Below are positions 1-10,600 of a DNA stretch of 45,155 nucleotides, piece by piece. Numbering within the stretch: the stretch's first letter is position 1; each line of letters begins with the position of its first letter. The DNA is taken from positions 1-45,155 of the forward strand of contig JAFREE010000184.1 of assembly GCA_019400425.1 (NCBI GenBank), read 5' to 3'. Below the pieces are notes generated by a model that did no database searches, was not told the origin of the DNA, and saw only the letters and a program-made list of their open reading frames with translations. The stretch comes from Hymenochaete sp. R1 (lineage: Eukaryota; Basidiomycota; Agaricomycetes; Hymenochaetales; Hymenochaetaceae). Both the position numbers and the translations under genes were made by a program.

Positions 1-283
1 GATGGGCTCTATTAGTTCTGTAGCATTTTTCGAGTTAGATTGACAACTATAATGATAAAACCTAACATTGTAAGTACAGAAGAATTGGTAAAGTTGGATT
101 CGAGGGTCAAGTTGCATATATGCATGCCCAATACCGACGGTTTTTGCCATGCACCACCTCCACTCACACAATCTTTCCCTCTCATTCTATCTCTCAAATT
201 AAATGTAGGCATCTTATATTCTTTATAAGATAGTTAAATGACAAAAAGGTCTGCTTTGATATATGGAGTATAAATAGAAGCAT

Positions 284-392
284 AAAAAGACTTGGAATTG
301 CGGAACAACAGGTTTGAACCTCTGATCTCTACTTTGGCAACACATGACTATCCCATTCGAACCTGACACTCTATCAACTAAGCTATCTTACA
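284..392 (-). other. tRNA-like Pol III promoter unit (tRNA relic or SINE head)
   Basis: Read on the minus strand, 385-375 is TAGCTTAGTTG, a good A box, and 320-311 is GGTTCAAACC, a perfect B box. A second partial GGTTCGAA lies between them. A TTTTT run at 288-284 would stop Pol III. The ends that should form the acceptor stem do not pair, and the T stem is imperfect, so I do not call a working tRNA. It is better read as a tRNA pseudogene or the head of a tRNA-derived SINE. Confidence 0.45.
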
Positions 393-714
393 ATTTCTGG
401 ATGTGGTAGACATATCATCTATTCCACTTAATGTCTGCATGAAAAGTATCTGATTGACACCATATCTGGTTATTTTGACTGAAACCATTCTGACGAAAAG
501 CTGCTCATTTCAGTCCAAATAACCAAGAACAGGTATATCAATCAATGATGTGAGAAGATAAAGCCCTAACTTTTTATTGTCAAAGAGGTTTTCATTGAAT
601 GTTGGGGTAAAGATAAATGTGCAACACCTTATGCTCTTCTAGATCAGAGATAGATGTAGAATAAGGATTGAGGCTTTCAAAGCATTTACATATAAGAGGG
701 AGAGTCAGAGGAAT

Positions 715-993
715 CTGTTGCAGCTTGGTCAACACTTGTGTAAGTCACGAAGAAAGCTGTGAAACTCGGTAAGCAGTTGTGCAACTTGTGTAACTCGGCT
801 AATAATCTGTGAAACTCGGTTTATTGTTGTGCAACTGGCTGTGAAACTTGTGAAACTCGGTTAATCCCTGTGTAACTTGTGAAACTACCAAATAAGGGAA
901 ATGGAAGTCGGGCCGAGTCGGCAAACTGATAGATGCCGAGATTCCGTGATTCCCGGTTGCACATGTGAAACTCTGTGCAACTCTGTGAAACTT
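715..993. repeat. Degenerate short repeat field, core TGTGAAACT(CGG)
   Basis: About a dozen copies of TGTG(A/C/T)AACT occur here, many followed by CGG and a few bases, for example near 758, 808, 840, 850, 878, 964 and 983. Spacing varies from 9 to about 30 bases, so this is a decayed minisatellite-like array and not a perfect tandem repeat. No reading frame runs through it. Confidence 0.6.
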
Positions 994-1369
994 TTTGAGG
1001 CCGTGGGAACGCAAAAAAAAGAACGACGCGCCTCGGCTAAGTGTCGATCCTAACCAAAAAAGGCAGTTTCACAGTAAGTCGCCCCGTCTTACAGAGCCAG
1101 ATATACGTAAAAAAGGTTGGATTATACAGTCGAAAAGAAGTCCCTGTTCTACAAAAAAGTTCATACTAGAATAAATACATCGTTGACTATCATCAACTGC
1201 AAGTCTACCCGACGTCCCGCCGCTATCATCCACTGCAAAACCTAACCAATCGTCCTCTCATTTACCAAAGTCAACCTCCAACTCGCACGCTTTGCCTGTG
1301 TAATAATCCAACGTGCGCGGGACAATCTACAAAAATCACACTCAATATACCATCTTCGCAGATTCCGAG
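994..1369. other. Stretch without a recognisable gene
   Basis: Between the repeat field and the NAP-like relic I see no splice-supported reading frame, RNA gene or repeat family. It may hold the 3' flank of the minus-strand NAP-like gene. Confidence 0.5.
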
Positions 1370-2409
1370 TTAAGTGAATGCCATACTCTGTCCTTGAAGT
1401 CGTTTCCGAGTTTCGAACTCAAGATCCCGCTCAAGCTCTTTTATATCTTCATCCGAAACATCGAGCGCATCATCAGCAGGTCATTGGGGCGGGTCGAAGA
1501 ACTTGAAGAAAGACGTCTCATCCGAGGCGTGTTTGACAACGCGAGACGTTGGACGAGCTGCGAGCGAGGGCGCAGGAACAAACATTTGAGTTAGTCACCA
1601 AACCAGTATCAATATACCATGTACTCACCTAGCGTCTCGACATTCCTAGTCAAATCCTTCTCCGTGCTCTTCCACCTAATCGGCATTCCCTCAGAGCGCC
1701 CAACGACCGTGTTCCCAAGCCAGTCCAGCTCCTTCCTATACACGTACGTCTTCTCCAACACCTCGTTCTCGAACCAGCCATTGGGCTCGAACACGAACAC
1801 GAGCTTGTATGCCGGCTCTCTTGCACCAGCGCCATTCTGCTTGTGCTCGGAGTCGGCGTCAAGGTCGAGGGACACATTGGCGAGTGTTGCTACGACGTCC
1901 GAGATTGGGGAGAAGAATGTCGTGGTGCCGGAAAGGTAGGAAAAACGAACGTCGACGAGGTGTCTGAGAACGGGCACATCCCTGTAACGCGCAAGAGTCG
2001 GTCCATTATTCCAATCACACCATCAAATTCAAGACACGTGCTTGGGAATCATCAATGCCCGTACACCCGGGTGGTTCCTCAGCCTCAGCAGTCAACCAGA
2101 ATTCGTCCAACGGAACTGCCTCCGTCGCGGCAGCCGTCCTCACGTCCATCACATTCGCGCCAACCCCATCCGCTGGAATACCATCCAAAGCAGCTTGGAG
2201 CGCTGCGTAGTGTTCTTCTGGGCGCGCACCAGCGGCTTGAGCTTGGGTATTCGCGTGACCTGCTTTGAGTTCTTCAGAGCGAGAGCGAGCGGTTCCTGGG
2301 ACAATGGATGCGCGAGGGCTGGGGTGAGTGCGACGCCTGAGGTGCTTGCGGTCGCGTTTGAGCCTGGAGTACTGGCAGCGACGGTGGAGGTACGGCGGAT
2401 GACGGTCAT
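1370..2409 (-). pseudogene. NAP/SET-family nucleosome assembly protein-like gene, disrupted
   Basis: NAP-family proteins are H2A-H2B histone chaperones. Recognisable pieces are: a helix segment beginning EELKAGHANTQAQ; EFWLTA (about 2105-2085); then, after a 56-base intron (2037-1982), VPVLRHLVDVRFSYL and FVFEPNGWFENEVLEKTYVY; then, after a second intron (1628-1558), SFFKFFDPP. An in-frame TGA (1483-1481) follows FFDPPQ. The same frame continues as DALDVSDEDIKELERDLEFE to a TAA at 1372-1370, which resembles the acidic NAP C-terminus. The N-terminal part lies in two frames: a start at 2409 (MTVIRRTSTV) is in a different frame from EELKAGH, with no convincing intron between. The identity rests on these motifs; the pseudogene call is inference. 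A sequencing error or a short but functional chaperone remains possible. Confidence 0.5.
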
Positions 2410-3231
2410 GGAAAGGAGCGAGAAAAGGGTCGCTTCTTGTGATTATAGCATATTTTTTTTCGTTGAGATAAGACGCGTTTGCGCGGTCGTCATGCGTGTC
2501 GAATGGCGAATGCTGAAAAGCCACCATGCTGGTGGCCAGACGGTTCGTATATCGTCTGCGTCTCAGGGGTAATTGCTGAGTGGGACTGCATGCCGAACGC
2601 GCCCATGCTGATGCTTCCGAGCGTGAAATCCATTCGAGGATGCTTGGGACCTGCTGAGCGCGTTGCTGAAGTTGGCTGAAGACGCCCTGGCTGGGAACTG
2701 GCCCCTTGAACGACCGGTCTGGGGTGATGAGGGCAGTGGAGGCGTCGACGGTGGTGGTGGCCACTAGCTGAGGTTAGATGCGCGCGAGACCGTCGCCGTT
2801 GCTGTTGCCATCCTCGGTCCACGCGCGCTCGCGTCTTTTCCTCTACACTACCTCCCAATCCCCACCTGCTTCCCCTCCTCCTCCTCCCTTCCAACTCCTG
2901 CAGCCTGACGGAACTCCGAGCAGGTCCCTCCAACTCCAGCAGACCCACTCGCGCGCCATGCGGTGGGTTTTTTCCCCATTCCCAATGCGTCCGGTTGCGA
3001 GCGAGAACGAGAGCAGCGAAAAAAAAAGAACTTGACGGGCGCGGACGACAGTTGATGATGGCGATGGATGAGTTGGCAGGAGGTCGAGAAAATGGCTGTT
3101 GGATTCGTTCGACGATTTGGGCACGACGGCCGTGCTTGTGCGCGCGCTCGCGCTCGCGCCATCGCCGTTGGTGGTGGTGGTGGTTGAAGGAAAAAAAAAG
3201 GATGCGCACACAACCCATTGGGGTTGCGCGC
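2410..3231. other. Spacer between NAP-like relic and Crinkler-header gene
   Basis: This GC-rich spacer is open in several frames on both strands, but the translations are low-complexity Arg/Ser/Pro strings that differ by frame, which is the mark of composition rather than coding. I see no supported gene. It would contain the upstream region of the NAP-like gene and the 3' end of the Crinkler-header transcript. Confidence 0.5.
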
Positions 3232-3612
3232 CTACCCGCCGGTTTGAGGCGCACCGGGAGTCTGCACAATGAGGACCTCAATCGGAGCAAGGTTAAGGCC
3301 TGCCACTTTTATCCTTGGATCTACTTTCTCGACGTGGCTACCTGTCTTTGAAAATTCGAAGCCCTTGATGTGCTCTTCCAAGTCTTCGTCAGATCCTTTA
3401 CCCACATCCCTGTCCTTGCACCTCCAGACGACAATATTCCTGGGAGGGATACCCTTGAAAACATCCTCGTTCTTCTCCTTGATCTTGTCTTTCAAGGTGA
3501 TAACACTGGCATCGTGCGGGACCTGGGCACCATCGATATCTCCAAGGGGCGCCTTGTTATGGTCAATGAGAAGAAAATAAACCTCCATCATCGTACTCGT
3601 AGCTGTGGCCAT
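3232..3612 (-). CDS. Solitary Crinkler (CRN) N-terminal header domain protein, 126 aa
   Basis: Starting at the ATG at 3612, the protein is 126 aa in one exon. An in-frame GTG at 3666 is less likely. It opens MEVYFLLIDHNKAPLG, has a helix VITLKDKIKEKNEDVF, then IVVWRCKD, and ends IKVAGLNLAPIEVLIVQTPG. This is the ubiquitin-like header of Crinkler-type proteins: a beta strand with LxD near the start, a KLKxxIK helix, an LTLWRV-like strand and a final IHIIVQxP-like strand. In fungi and oomycetes this header usually precedes a C-terminal effector or nuclease-like domain. Here a stop follows eight residues after the final strand and nothing CRN-like continues downstream. There is no signal peptide. 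The fold family is moderately sure; the function is unknown. Confidence 0.65.
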   Translation of the reverse strand: MATATSTMMEVYFLLIDHNKAPLGDIDGAQVPHDASVITLKDKIKEKNEDVFKGIPPRNIVVWRCKDRDVGKGSDEDLEEHIKGFEFSKTGSHVEKVDPRIKVAGLNLAPIEVLIVQTPGAPQTGG

Positions 3613-5050
3613 TGTCGTGGTTGGTTGATAGATGTCGCTCGCTTTCACGCAGCAACTCGGTGTCACACCTTCGACTGTGACGTCCGTGACATGTTGGTAT
3701 GTGTATTATGTAAGAGTATTGGCTCCCATTCTCGAACACTCCGTCAACCTAGCCTGTCGAGACCATACTACAAGCTGTATCCCACAAATACGCGGGACTA
3801 CAGGATTTCGCCAAGGCTCCATGTGGGTGAGTTACTCAAGGTGCCAGATCTTCTCCGTATTGTTTCACAAGTACTGTATACTACTCAGGAGTCAGGACGC
3901 ATCGCTGATGCCTCGAAGTTTGGTATTCTGATATTAGTACCTACCCCCGGAAGAAACTCAAGGGCAAAAGGTGGGCCGGGCGAAGGGGAACAGCAAGCCA
4001 GATGTACGAGTTCGTGGGTAGTCAGGCGACCGAGCGGACAGATGCAGAGGTTGAGTCCTGCACTGATCCCCGACGGGTGGACGATGACACTCGGGGTCGA
4101 CCAAAACAATTAATATTCCTTCGTATCTACTCTAGTAAACTCGACTGCTCAATTTTGTTTCAGCCCCAGCCCCGTCAGACAACAGTGAAGCCAGGGATAC
4201 CTGATCATGTACGCCAGTGCATGCACCTTCTCTGGACCCTGGACGTTTTGCTTGTCTGCTCCTATTAAAAGCGTTATGGAGGTGGTAATGGCATCAACAA
4301 AATGGCATTGTAGAGCGTGCTTATCAAACCAAACCCACGTATACGCTTACCTACGTTCTACTCAACCACCCAATAAACCAAAACCACGAAGTCACGCTGA
4401 ACAATGTGTGCTCTTTTCTGTGCCAAAAGCGCCCAATTCGTCAACGGGATGATGAGATTAACATTAGCGTGGGTTCGATAATATGATTCATTAACCTACT
4501 CAGGCCTCTTTCCTTCCCTCCCTTCTTTTTTTTCAACTCCGCCCCCACCAAGCCACAGCGATACGAGAAAACTCGAATCCAGTGAAGGCAGCCATCGTGA
4601 CATTTGGGGGGCGGCACGACAAGAAACAGTAACAGCGAGCGAACCGTAGATGAACGGAGTCACTTCGTCCCTTGTAGTCGGTTACTCATCTAAATACACC
4701 ATAGCAGTCGGGTACGCGGAATGGTGTAGTGTGGTGTAGTGTAGGCGCTTTATGTTGATTAAGAAGCAGAGAGGGGTCGAGTATGATGAAACTTAGTTGG
4801 AGATTGGCCAGCGAGGCGAAGTGGAATGGCTTCCGAAACTCCACTGATGGATGCGCCATATTTGACCATCGTCGCTCACATTGTAATGCTCTGAGAGAAC
4901 AGGCACAGACGAGACGACGCATTGACAGATACCGAGGCCACCGTCCACGCACATAACGTTTTTCCGGTTCTCTCTCTTGGAAAGCCCAGGCCGAGCCGAG
5001 TCTGAGACGTCTTTAGCGAATTGTGCATTACCATTACTGTGATCTTCCTT

Positions 5051-5082
5051 GGTTATGGTTATGGTCATGGTTATGGTTATGG
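5051..5082. repeat. (GGTTAT)n microsatellite
   Basis: Five units of a GGTTAT hexamer, the middle one GGTCAT. Confidence 0.85.
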
Positions 5083-5614
5083 TTTTTTTAGTGAAGCTTC
5101 CCGAGAGCGAGAGGAGAGATGATGCCTCCAGCACATACCGCCCGTCCATGTCCACCCATCCGAGTCTGAAAACCGGAGGTGAGGCCCATTTCCATTTCCA
5201 TTCGGTGGCCTGCCCAAAGCCAAAGCCAAAGACGTTCACCGCCTTTTCGCTTCCCGCTGATTCGGCAACGAGGAGGTCCGCACTGTCGTCCGATGCGAAG
5301 CTTTTAGGAGGTGTGTTCAGGATTCAGGATGGGAAATGGGAAACCGGGGAGGGAGCGTGGGATGGAATAAAAAACATGACGGATCTTGGAGAAGGGGACG
5401 GGCTTGTTGCCGGAAGTCAAGACGGGGCAGGGGGAAGGTAATTTGTTTTGGTCAGCACATCTGTCCTCGGTACCTCGTGATTCGGGGAAACCGTTCAAAA
5501 GGAGAGGGAGTACAAGGTGGGGAGGTAATGTCCGGGGGGGGGGGGTAAATATACTCAGCAGCTAGCGAAGTTAAAGGCGTCTTTGTTCCGTTCGGCGATA
5601 ACGCGAATAAGATA

Positions 5615-5643
5615 CTGGTATTGGTATTGGTATTGGTATTGGT
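5615..5643. repeat. (GGTATT)n microsatellite
   Basis: Near-perfect repeats of a GGTATT hexamer, about five units. Confidence 0.85.
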
Positions 5644-6534
5644 CTTTGAGGCCACCAGAAGGATCGACAAGAGTTCGAGGAGCGAAGAGGCAGGTGCGAT
5701 GCAAATATAAATATTAATGCTGTTGCGACATTCGACGAATGTGAGTATACTGGAGTTGTAAGAGAGAAAGAAGTCCTAGAGATCATACACTTCAAGTTGA
5801 TTGAAGGCGGCGCAAACACACAATGTCTGTCATGCGAGTACTGAGGCTAGGGAACGGAGCCCATGACGTAGCAGAGGGTCATTGGCCTTCGTGAGCACAG
5901 ATCTACGTTCTGGTTCTGTGACATGGATCAGCAGAAGTCGGACGATATGCGGCACTGGTGAAGTGAGTGAGGCGCCTTCAAGACCGCCGAAGAACGTCGA
6001 GAACTGGTTTTTTGGAAGGTCTTTTCTCGAGAAAAAAAAAACTGATAACGTCACCCATAGTTGACTTTACCAGAGAAGAAACAGATGCGAAAGCTAGCTG
6101 CGAGAGCGAGCTTTATCCAGACTGGCGTTGTGTCTCGTCGTGGTCAGAAGTGAGTACGCTCCCAACTGACTGTCGTCCCCGGTGACGATACGTCGCGCAA
6201 CGCACGATGATGCCGTAAAAACGTCCCCGTCGCAACATCCTGAACATGAACAGCCGTTTCCTGAGGAAACCTCGCATGTCCCGCATAAGCAGCATCGACG
6301 AGTGCACGCCATCGGGTGAGGAAGATGCTAATCGCGGGGTCCTTGAACGCTTCCGCAGCCGCAATGAGGAAAAGCGTCTGGGTTAGTGCTAAATAAATGC
6401 AGCGTTGAGGCTTGATGGAGGTTGTACATGTATGAGGTTGTGGCTGTAGCTGCGTTTTGGGGCGGGGCGGGCTGGAGGAAAGGGTTGATGGCGGACATAG
6501 ATAATGGCGTGAATAGGTTTTTGCGATCGCACTT

Positions 6535-6591
6535 TCTCTTCTCTCTCTCTCTCTCTCATTATTATCTCTCAATAATTAGAGAGAGAGAGAT
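6535..6591. repeat. (CT)n / (GA)n inverted repeat, potential hairpin
   Basis: A CT run at 6535-6557 followed by ATTATT is mirrored by AATAATT and a GA run at 6571-6591, leaving a loop of roughly 7-10 bases. The arms could pair over about 17 bases with one or two mismatches. Confidence 0.7.
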
Positions 6592-7646
6592 GTGAGATAT
6601 TTTGCAGAGTCGTCGGATGGAAGTGTCGGGCGCTCAGTGTTGAAGTTGGTTGTTGGAGAAACGCGAGAAGCCTGTGGAAGCGAGAGTAGGAAGAAAGAAA
6701 GATGAGGGACGGAGACGGTACCGTTTTTGTTCTTTGTGTGCACGGTAAAAGTCGTAGAAAACGGGGGGAATCAGAGAGGCGGTAGAACTAAGAAAATAGT
6801 GCGAGGGGGGAGGGAAACAGAGCGGACAGGAAAATGGGAAGAAGTGTATGGTATGAGAGGACGTACGATGGTAGATTTCCAGATTATGTCCTTCTGAATT
6901 ATCTTCGACGACACCAAAGTGTTCGTGTTTGCCATTTGCCAAGCATGTATCCCACCCACCAGTTACTCCCGGAAGACTCAAAGGCCTGGATGTGCGTTCG
7001 AGTAACAACGAAGGTCGCCTCGAACGGTTGCAAAGATCCAGTTACGCGCGGTTGGTTCCGTACACTTCCATCTGCGCTGGCGTGTCCCACCCAGGTCCAA
7101 GTGTGACCCATATCGCCGAGTGACTGGAAATCTAGGTGGATGGGGAAAGTGCGAGAAGGTCCATGCTAGTGCTTCAAGGTGCTTTGACCTGGGAGAGCGT
7201 GTCTTGAGTCATGGAGGGAAATGAAAGAGTGCACATGCGGAGGCGGTACTAGGTAAGCTGAGTGAGCGAAAGGTTAAAAAGAAGAAGAAAGCGGTGAGAG
7301 GGCTGTGTAGTCACGTGAATGACCGGTGGATGAACGACTTGTTCTCCGACTTTGAGTGAGAGAGTTTTAAAGGGGGTTGACAGTCGACAGCCATCTCTCC
7401 AGTCTCTCTGAGTCTACTTAGTGTTCTCTATTCGATCGACGACTCTTTTTCATATGCACAACGTCCGTCGATTCTCTTCTCTTCCGTTACTGACTCTGAC
7501 ACACACCTCGACAGCCATCCACTCATCACGACGACCGTCGTTCTGGTCCTCCTCCTCACTCCCCTTCCCGCCCTTCCTCAACTCACTCCTCTCTCATCCC
7601 TCCCTCTTCCTCATCTACCCCAATCTCAGCCACTGCTCCTCCTCCC

Positions 7647-10600
7647 ATGCCTGCCATCGGCGCAATCTCCTCCTTCTACGACGACCACATCCAACAACAT
7701 CCTCCCCTCCCAAACATCGACTATTCTCAGTTCATGCTCCAGCAACAACACCAGCAGCAACAACAGCAGTCACAGCAGTACTCGCATCCTCACCCTCACT
7801 CTCACACTGGCGGGGGATCCTATGACGACGACTACCCAGGAGCAGGCACCTACACTTACGGTCCTTCTACCGCTCCCAACAACACCACCAACAACAATAA
7901 CGCACAAGGTCCACCATCAGCAGGTGGAATGGACCACCCCACCCCGCCAATAGTCATGAACCCATACGCACACCACCCCCACTTCCACCATCCATCCTCC
8001 ACCCACGCACCCTTCTCCCATCCCAATCCTGCGTCCACCTCCGATAACACCGGCGTCTCTCACTCTCAGTATGCCGACCCGACGCCCACTTCCCATTCCG
8101 GCGCGGGCCCGACGGCGGGGTACTTTGAGCCTGTTTCGTATGACCAGCAGCAGCAGCATGGGATGACCCCAGGCCATCCAGCTCCGTACGCCGTCTCCTC
8201 TACTAGCGGCGTCCCCTCTGCTCCTTCTTTCGATATATACTACCCACAAACACACACGCATGGCTTTGACGCTCACGGACCGGGAGCGGGTGCGGGTGCG
8301 GGGACGGCTTATACGGGTGCGGAGGGGGATGTGTGGGGCGACGCGGGAACTGGTACTGGGATGGCATCGACGACGACGATGGGAGTCGGGATGGGTGTCC
8401 ATATGCAGATGGGTCCTCCCCCTATACCGGGTCCTCAGCATCATCAACAACAACATCCACATCAGCTGCACCATCAGAGTCAGAGTCAGCAGCACGCACA
8501 GGGACATGGACAGGGACAGAGGGGACGATGGAGTCGTGTGCCTAATGCCAACACTGGGGCACCTGTCACGCCTGTGTCTGCCTCGGGGTCCGTGTCGAGC
8601 TCTTCGACGAACGTCCCTATTTCGAGCGCGGGTGCGGGTGGGAGGGGGAGAAAGGGGACGCCGACGACGGCTTCGAGCGCGAACACAACTACGAAAACGC
8701 AGCAGCAGCAACAACATCGAAACCCGTCGACGACGAGCACGGTCACGGCTACCACCAAACCCAAACCACCCAAAGCAGCCGGCGCCGGCGCTGCCAACGC
8801 CAGCACTACCACGAAATCCACCACAAAAGGGTCCACGTCAAAACCGAAAGCGTCAAAACCCAAAACGCAGTCGAAAGCGAAGGCGAAAGCGAACCCGCGC
8901 AAACGCGCCAAACGCGCTACCCTCAGTAACGACGACGACGACGACAATGACAATGACAACGACAACTATCATAGCGAGCACGACGACCACGACCACTCAG
9001 ACGACCACTCCTCCTCATCTGCGTTCGAGTCCGATTTCGACGATGACGTCGGAGGCGGCGGCGGGGGCGGGGGGCTTCGTGGGCCGGGGAGCGGCTTGCC
9101 CAGTTTCTCTTCCTTTTCCCATCCCGGTGCTGGTGTTGCTTCTGGTGTCGGTGTTGGTTCTGCGCCGGGGACGGCGGCGGCGGGAGGCATGGGCACCCTC
9201 GGCATGCTCGGCTTCGCGGGCTCCTCGCTCGATTTCGCGTCTGGGTCTGCGTCTCACCCTTCCCATTCGGCGTTTGGCGGTCCTGGTGCTGGGACGCACG
9301 GAGGCGCTGGGACAGGAGGGACAGGAGGGGGGATGTTGGCTAGCTTGAGCGCTGCTGAGCTGTCTGCGCTTGGGTTGGGGGCGTTGAGTGGGTTGCCTGG
9401 GGTTGGGGCGCCTGGGCGGTTGTGAGTTGTTTCTTTTTTCTTTCTTTTCGGTTGCTTTGGTTTTTTGTTTTTGGGATGGGATGGGGGTTTTGCTGACTTG
9501 AGTTTTTGTTTTTCTTTCTTTCTTTCGACCGTTATGGCGTCCGGTTCGGTCATTCGACTTGGAACTCGCACTTGGTCGTCGACCACCAATACCAATACCA
9601 AACGCCATCTACGATTCTCTCGAATTCTCTCGAATTTTCACTACGAACTACGAACTACGCAAACACCTCAACGAAAACCGACTACGCGCGAGAAACAGAC
9701 CAGGCGCATGTACGCACTGCAAGAAACTCAAGGTTCGTCTCGCCTCCTTTCGTCTCGTCCAACAAACCCACTCTAACGTCATTAACCTCCATCTTCGTTC
9801 CCCATCTCCATCTCGCACGCACACTACGACCACCCGCGCCCGCGCAGATGAAATGCGAGTTCCCGACCGGCGGGGCCGATAACGTGTGTAAGCGGTGCAA
9901 GGCGGGGGGACACCAGTGCGTGGTGGAGGGCCGCAAGCCGCGGTCGGCGCCAAAGTCAGTCCTTTTTTTTTTCTTTCTTTCTCTTTTTTTTTTTTGCTTT
10001 CTTGCTTTCTCTTCCCGTCCCTCCCTTTGGTGTTACGTTTGGGTGTTGTCGGGCGAGCGGGAGGGTGTGGGCGCTCTCGGGCATGAACGGCGGTGTGGTG
10101 TGGAGACGCTCGGAGTCAGAGTCAGAGCCAGATGGGTTTTGTCGTCGGTCGAAAGGAAGGACCGACGGGGGTGCACACGACGCGACCCACCGTGCTCCAT
10201 GCATGCATGCTAAATTTTTCGTTCCTTTCCTTCCTATTAATATTCATTTCGTTCATTCATTTACACTTCTTATGGCGATGAACACACGCTGACCAAAACT
10301 CTCCTTGTTCTGTTATTTTCTACATTTTTTTGGTCTTTTCGTCACACCTGACCTGACTTGTCGGACGACGAAACTAAATTTTCACGACACCGCCATTCCC
10401 ATCTGACGATGACGACAACGATTACGATCACTTTCGACCGGGTTCGGTTTCTTTCGTGCGCCGTGTTTATCTCTATCTCAATCTCAATCTACGTTTGTGA
10501 CGCCGCCGCCGCCCTCGTGTCGTCCACCTGTGACGCAACCCTGTGCGTGCGCTTCATCTCGACTCACTTACACCAACGCCATGCGCCAACGCCATGCACC

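Larger units (their letters stand above)
3613..7646. other. 4-kb gene-poor region with microsatellites
   Basis: I find no gene that I can support. Two minus-strand stretches look somewhat protein-like: 6440-6144 (includes FKDPAISIFLTRWRALVDAA) and 6020-5830 (includes FFGGLEGASLTSPVPHIVRL). I could not join them with a consistent frame or name a family, so they may be gene remnants. The last 250 bases are pyrimidine-rich, as expected of the promoter and leader of the transcription factor gene at 7647. Confidence 0.45.

Noticed and set aside
2490..3290. Minus-strand frame of 266 codons overlapping the Crinkler-header gene and spacer
   Set aside because: Arg/His-rich translation with no family features; the Crinkler frame explains part of it better.
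4793..5239. Minus-strand frame of 148 codons
   Set aside because: It runs through the GGTTAT microsatellite and has no recognisable domain.
8260..9348. Second long open frame overlapping exon 1 of the transcription factor
   Set aside because: It is an out-of-frame shadow of a GC-rich, repetitive exon, and the product is Arg-rich nonsense.
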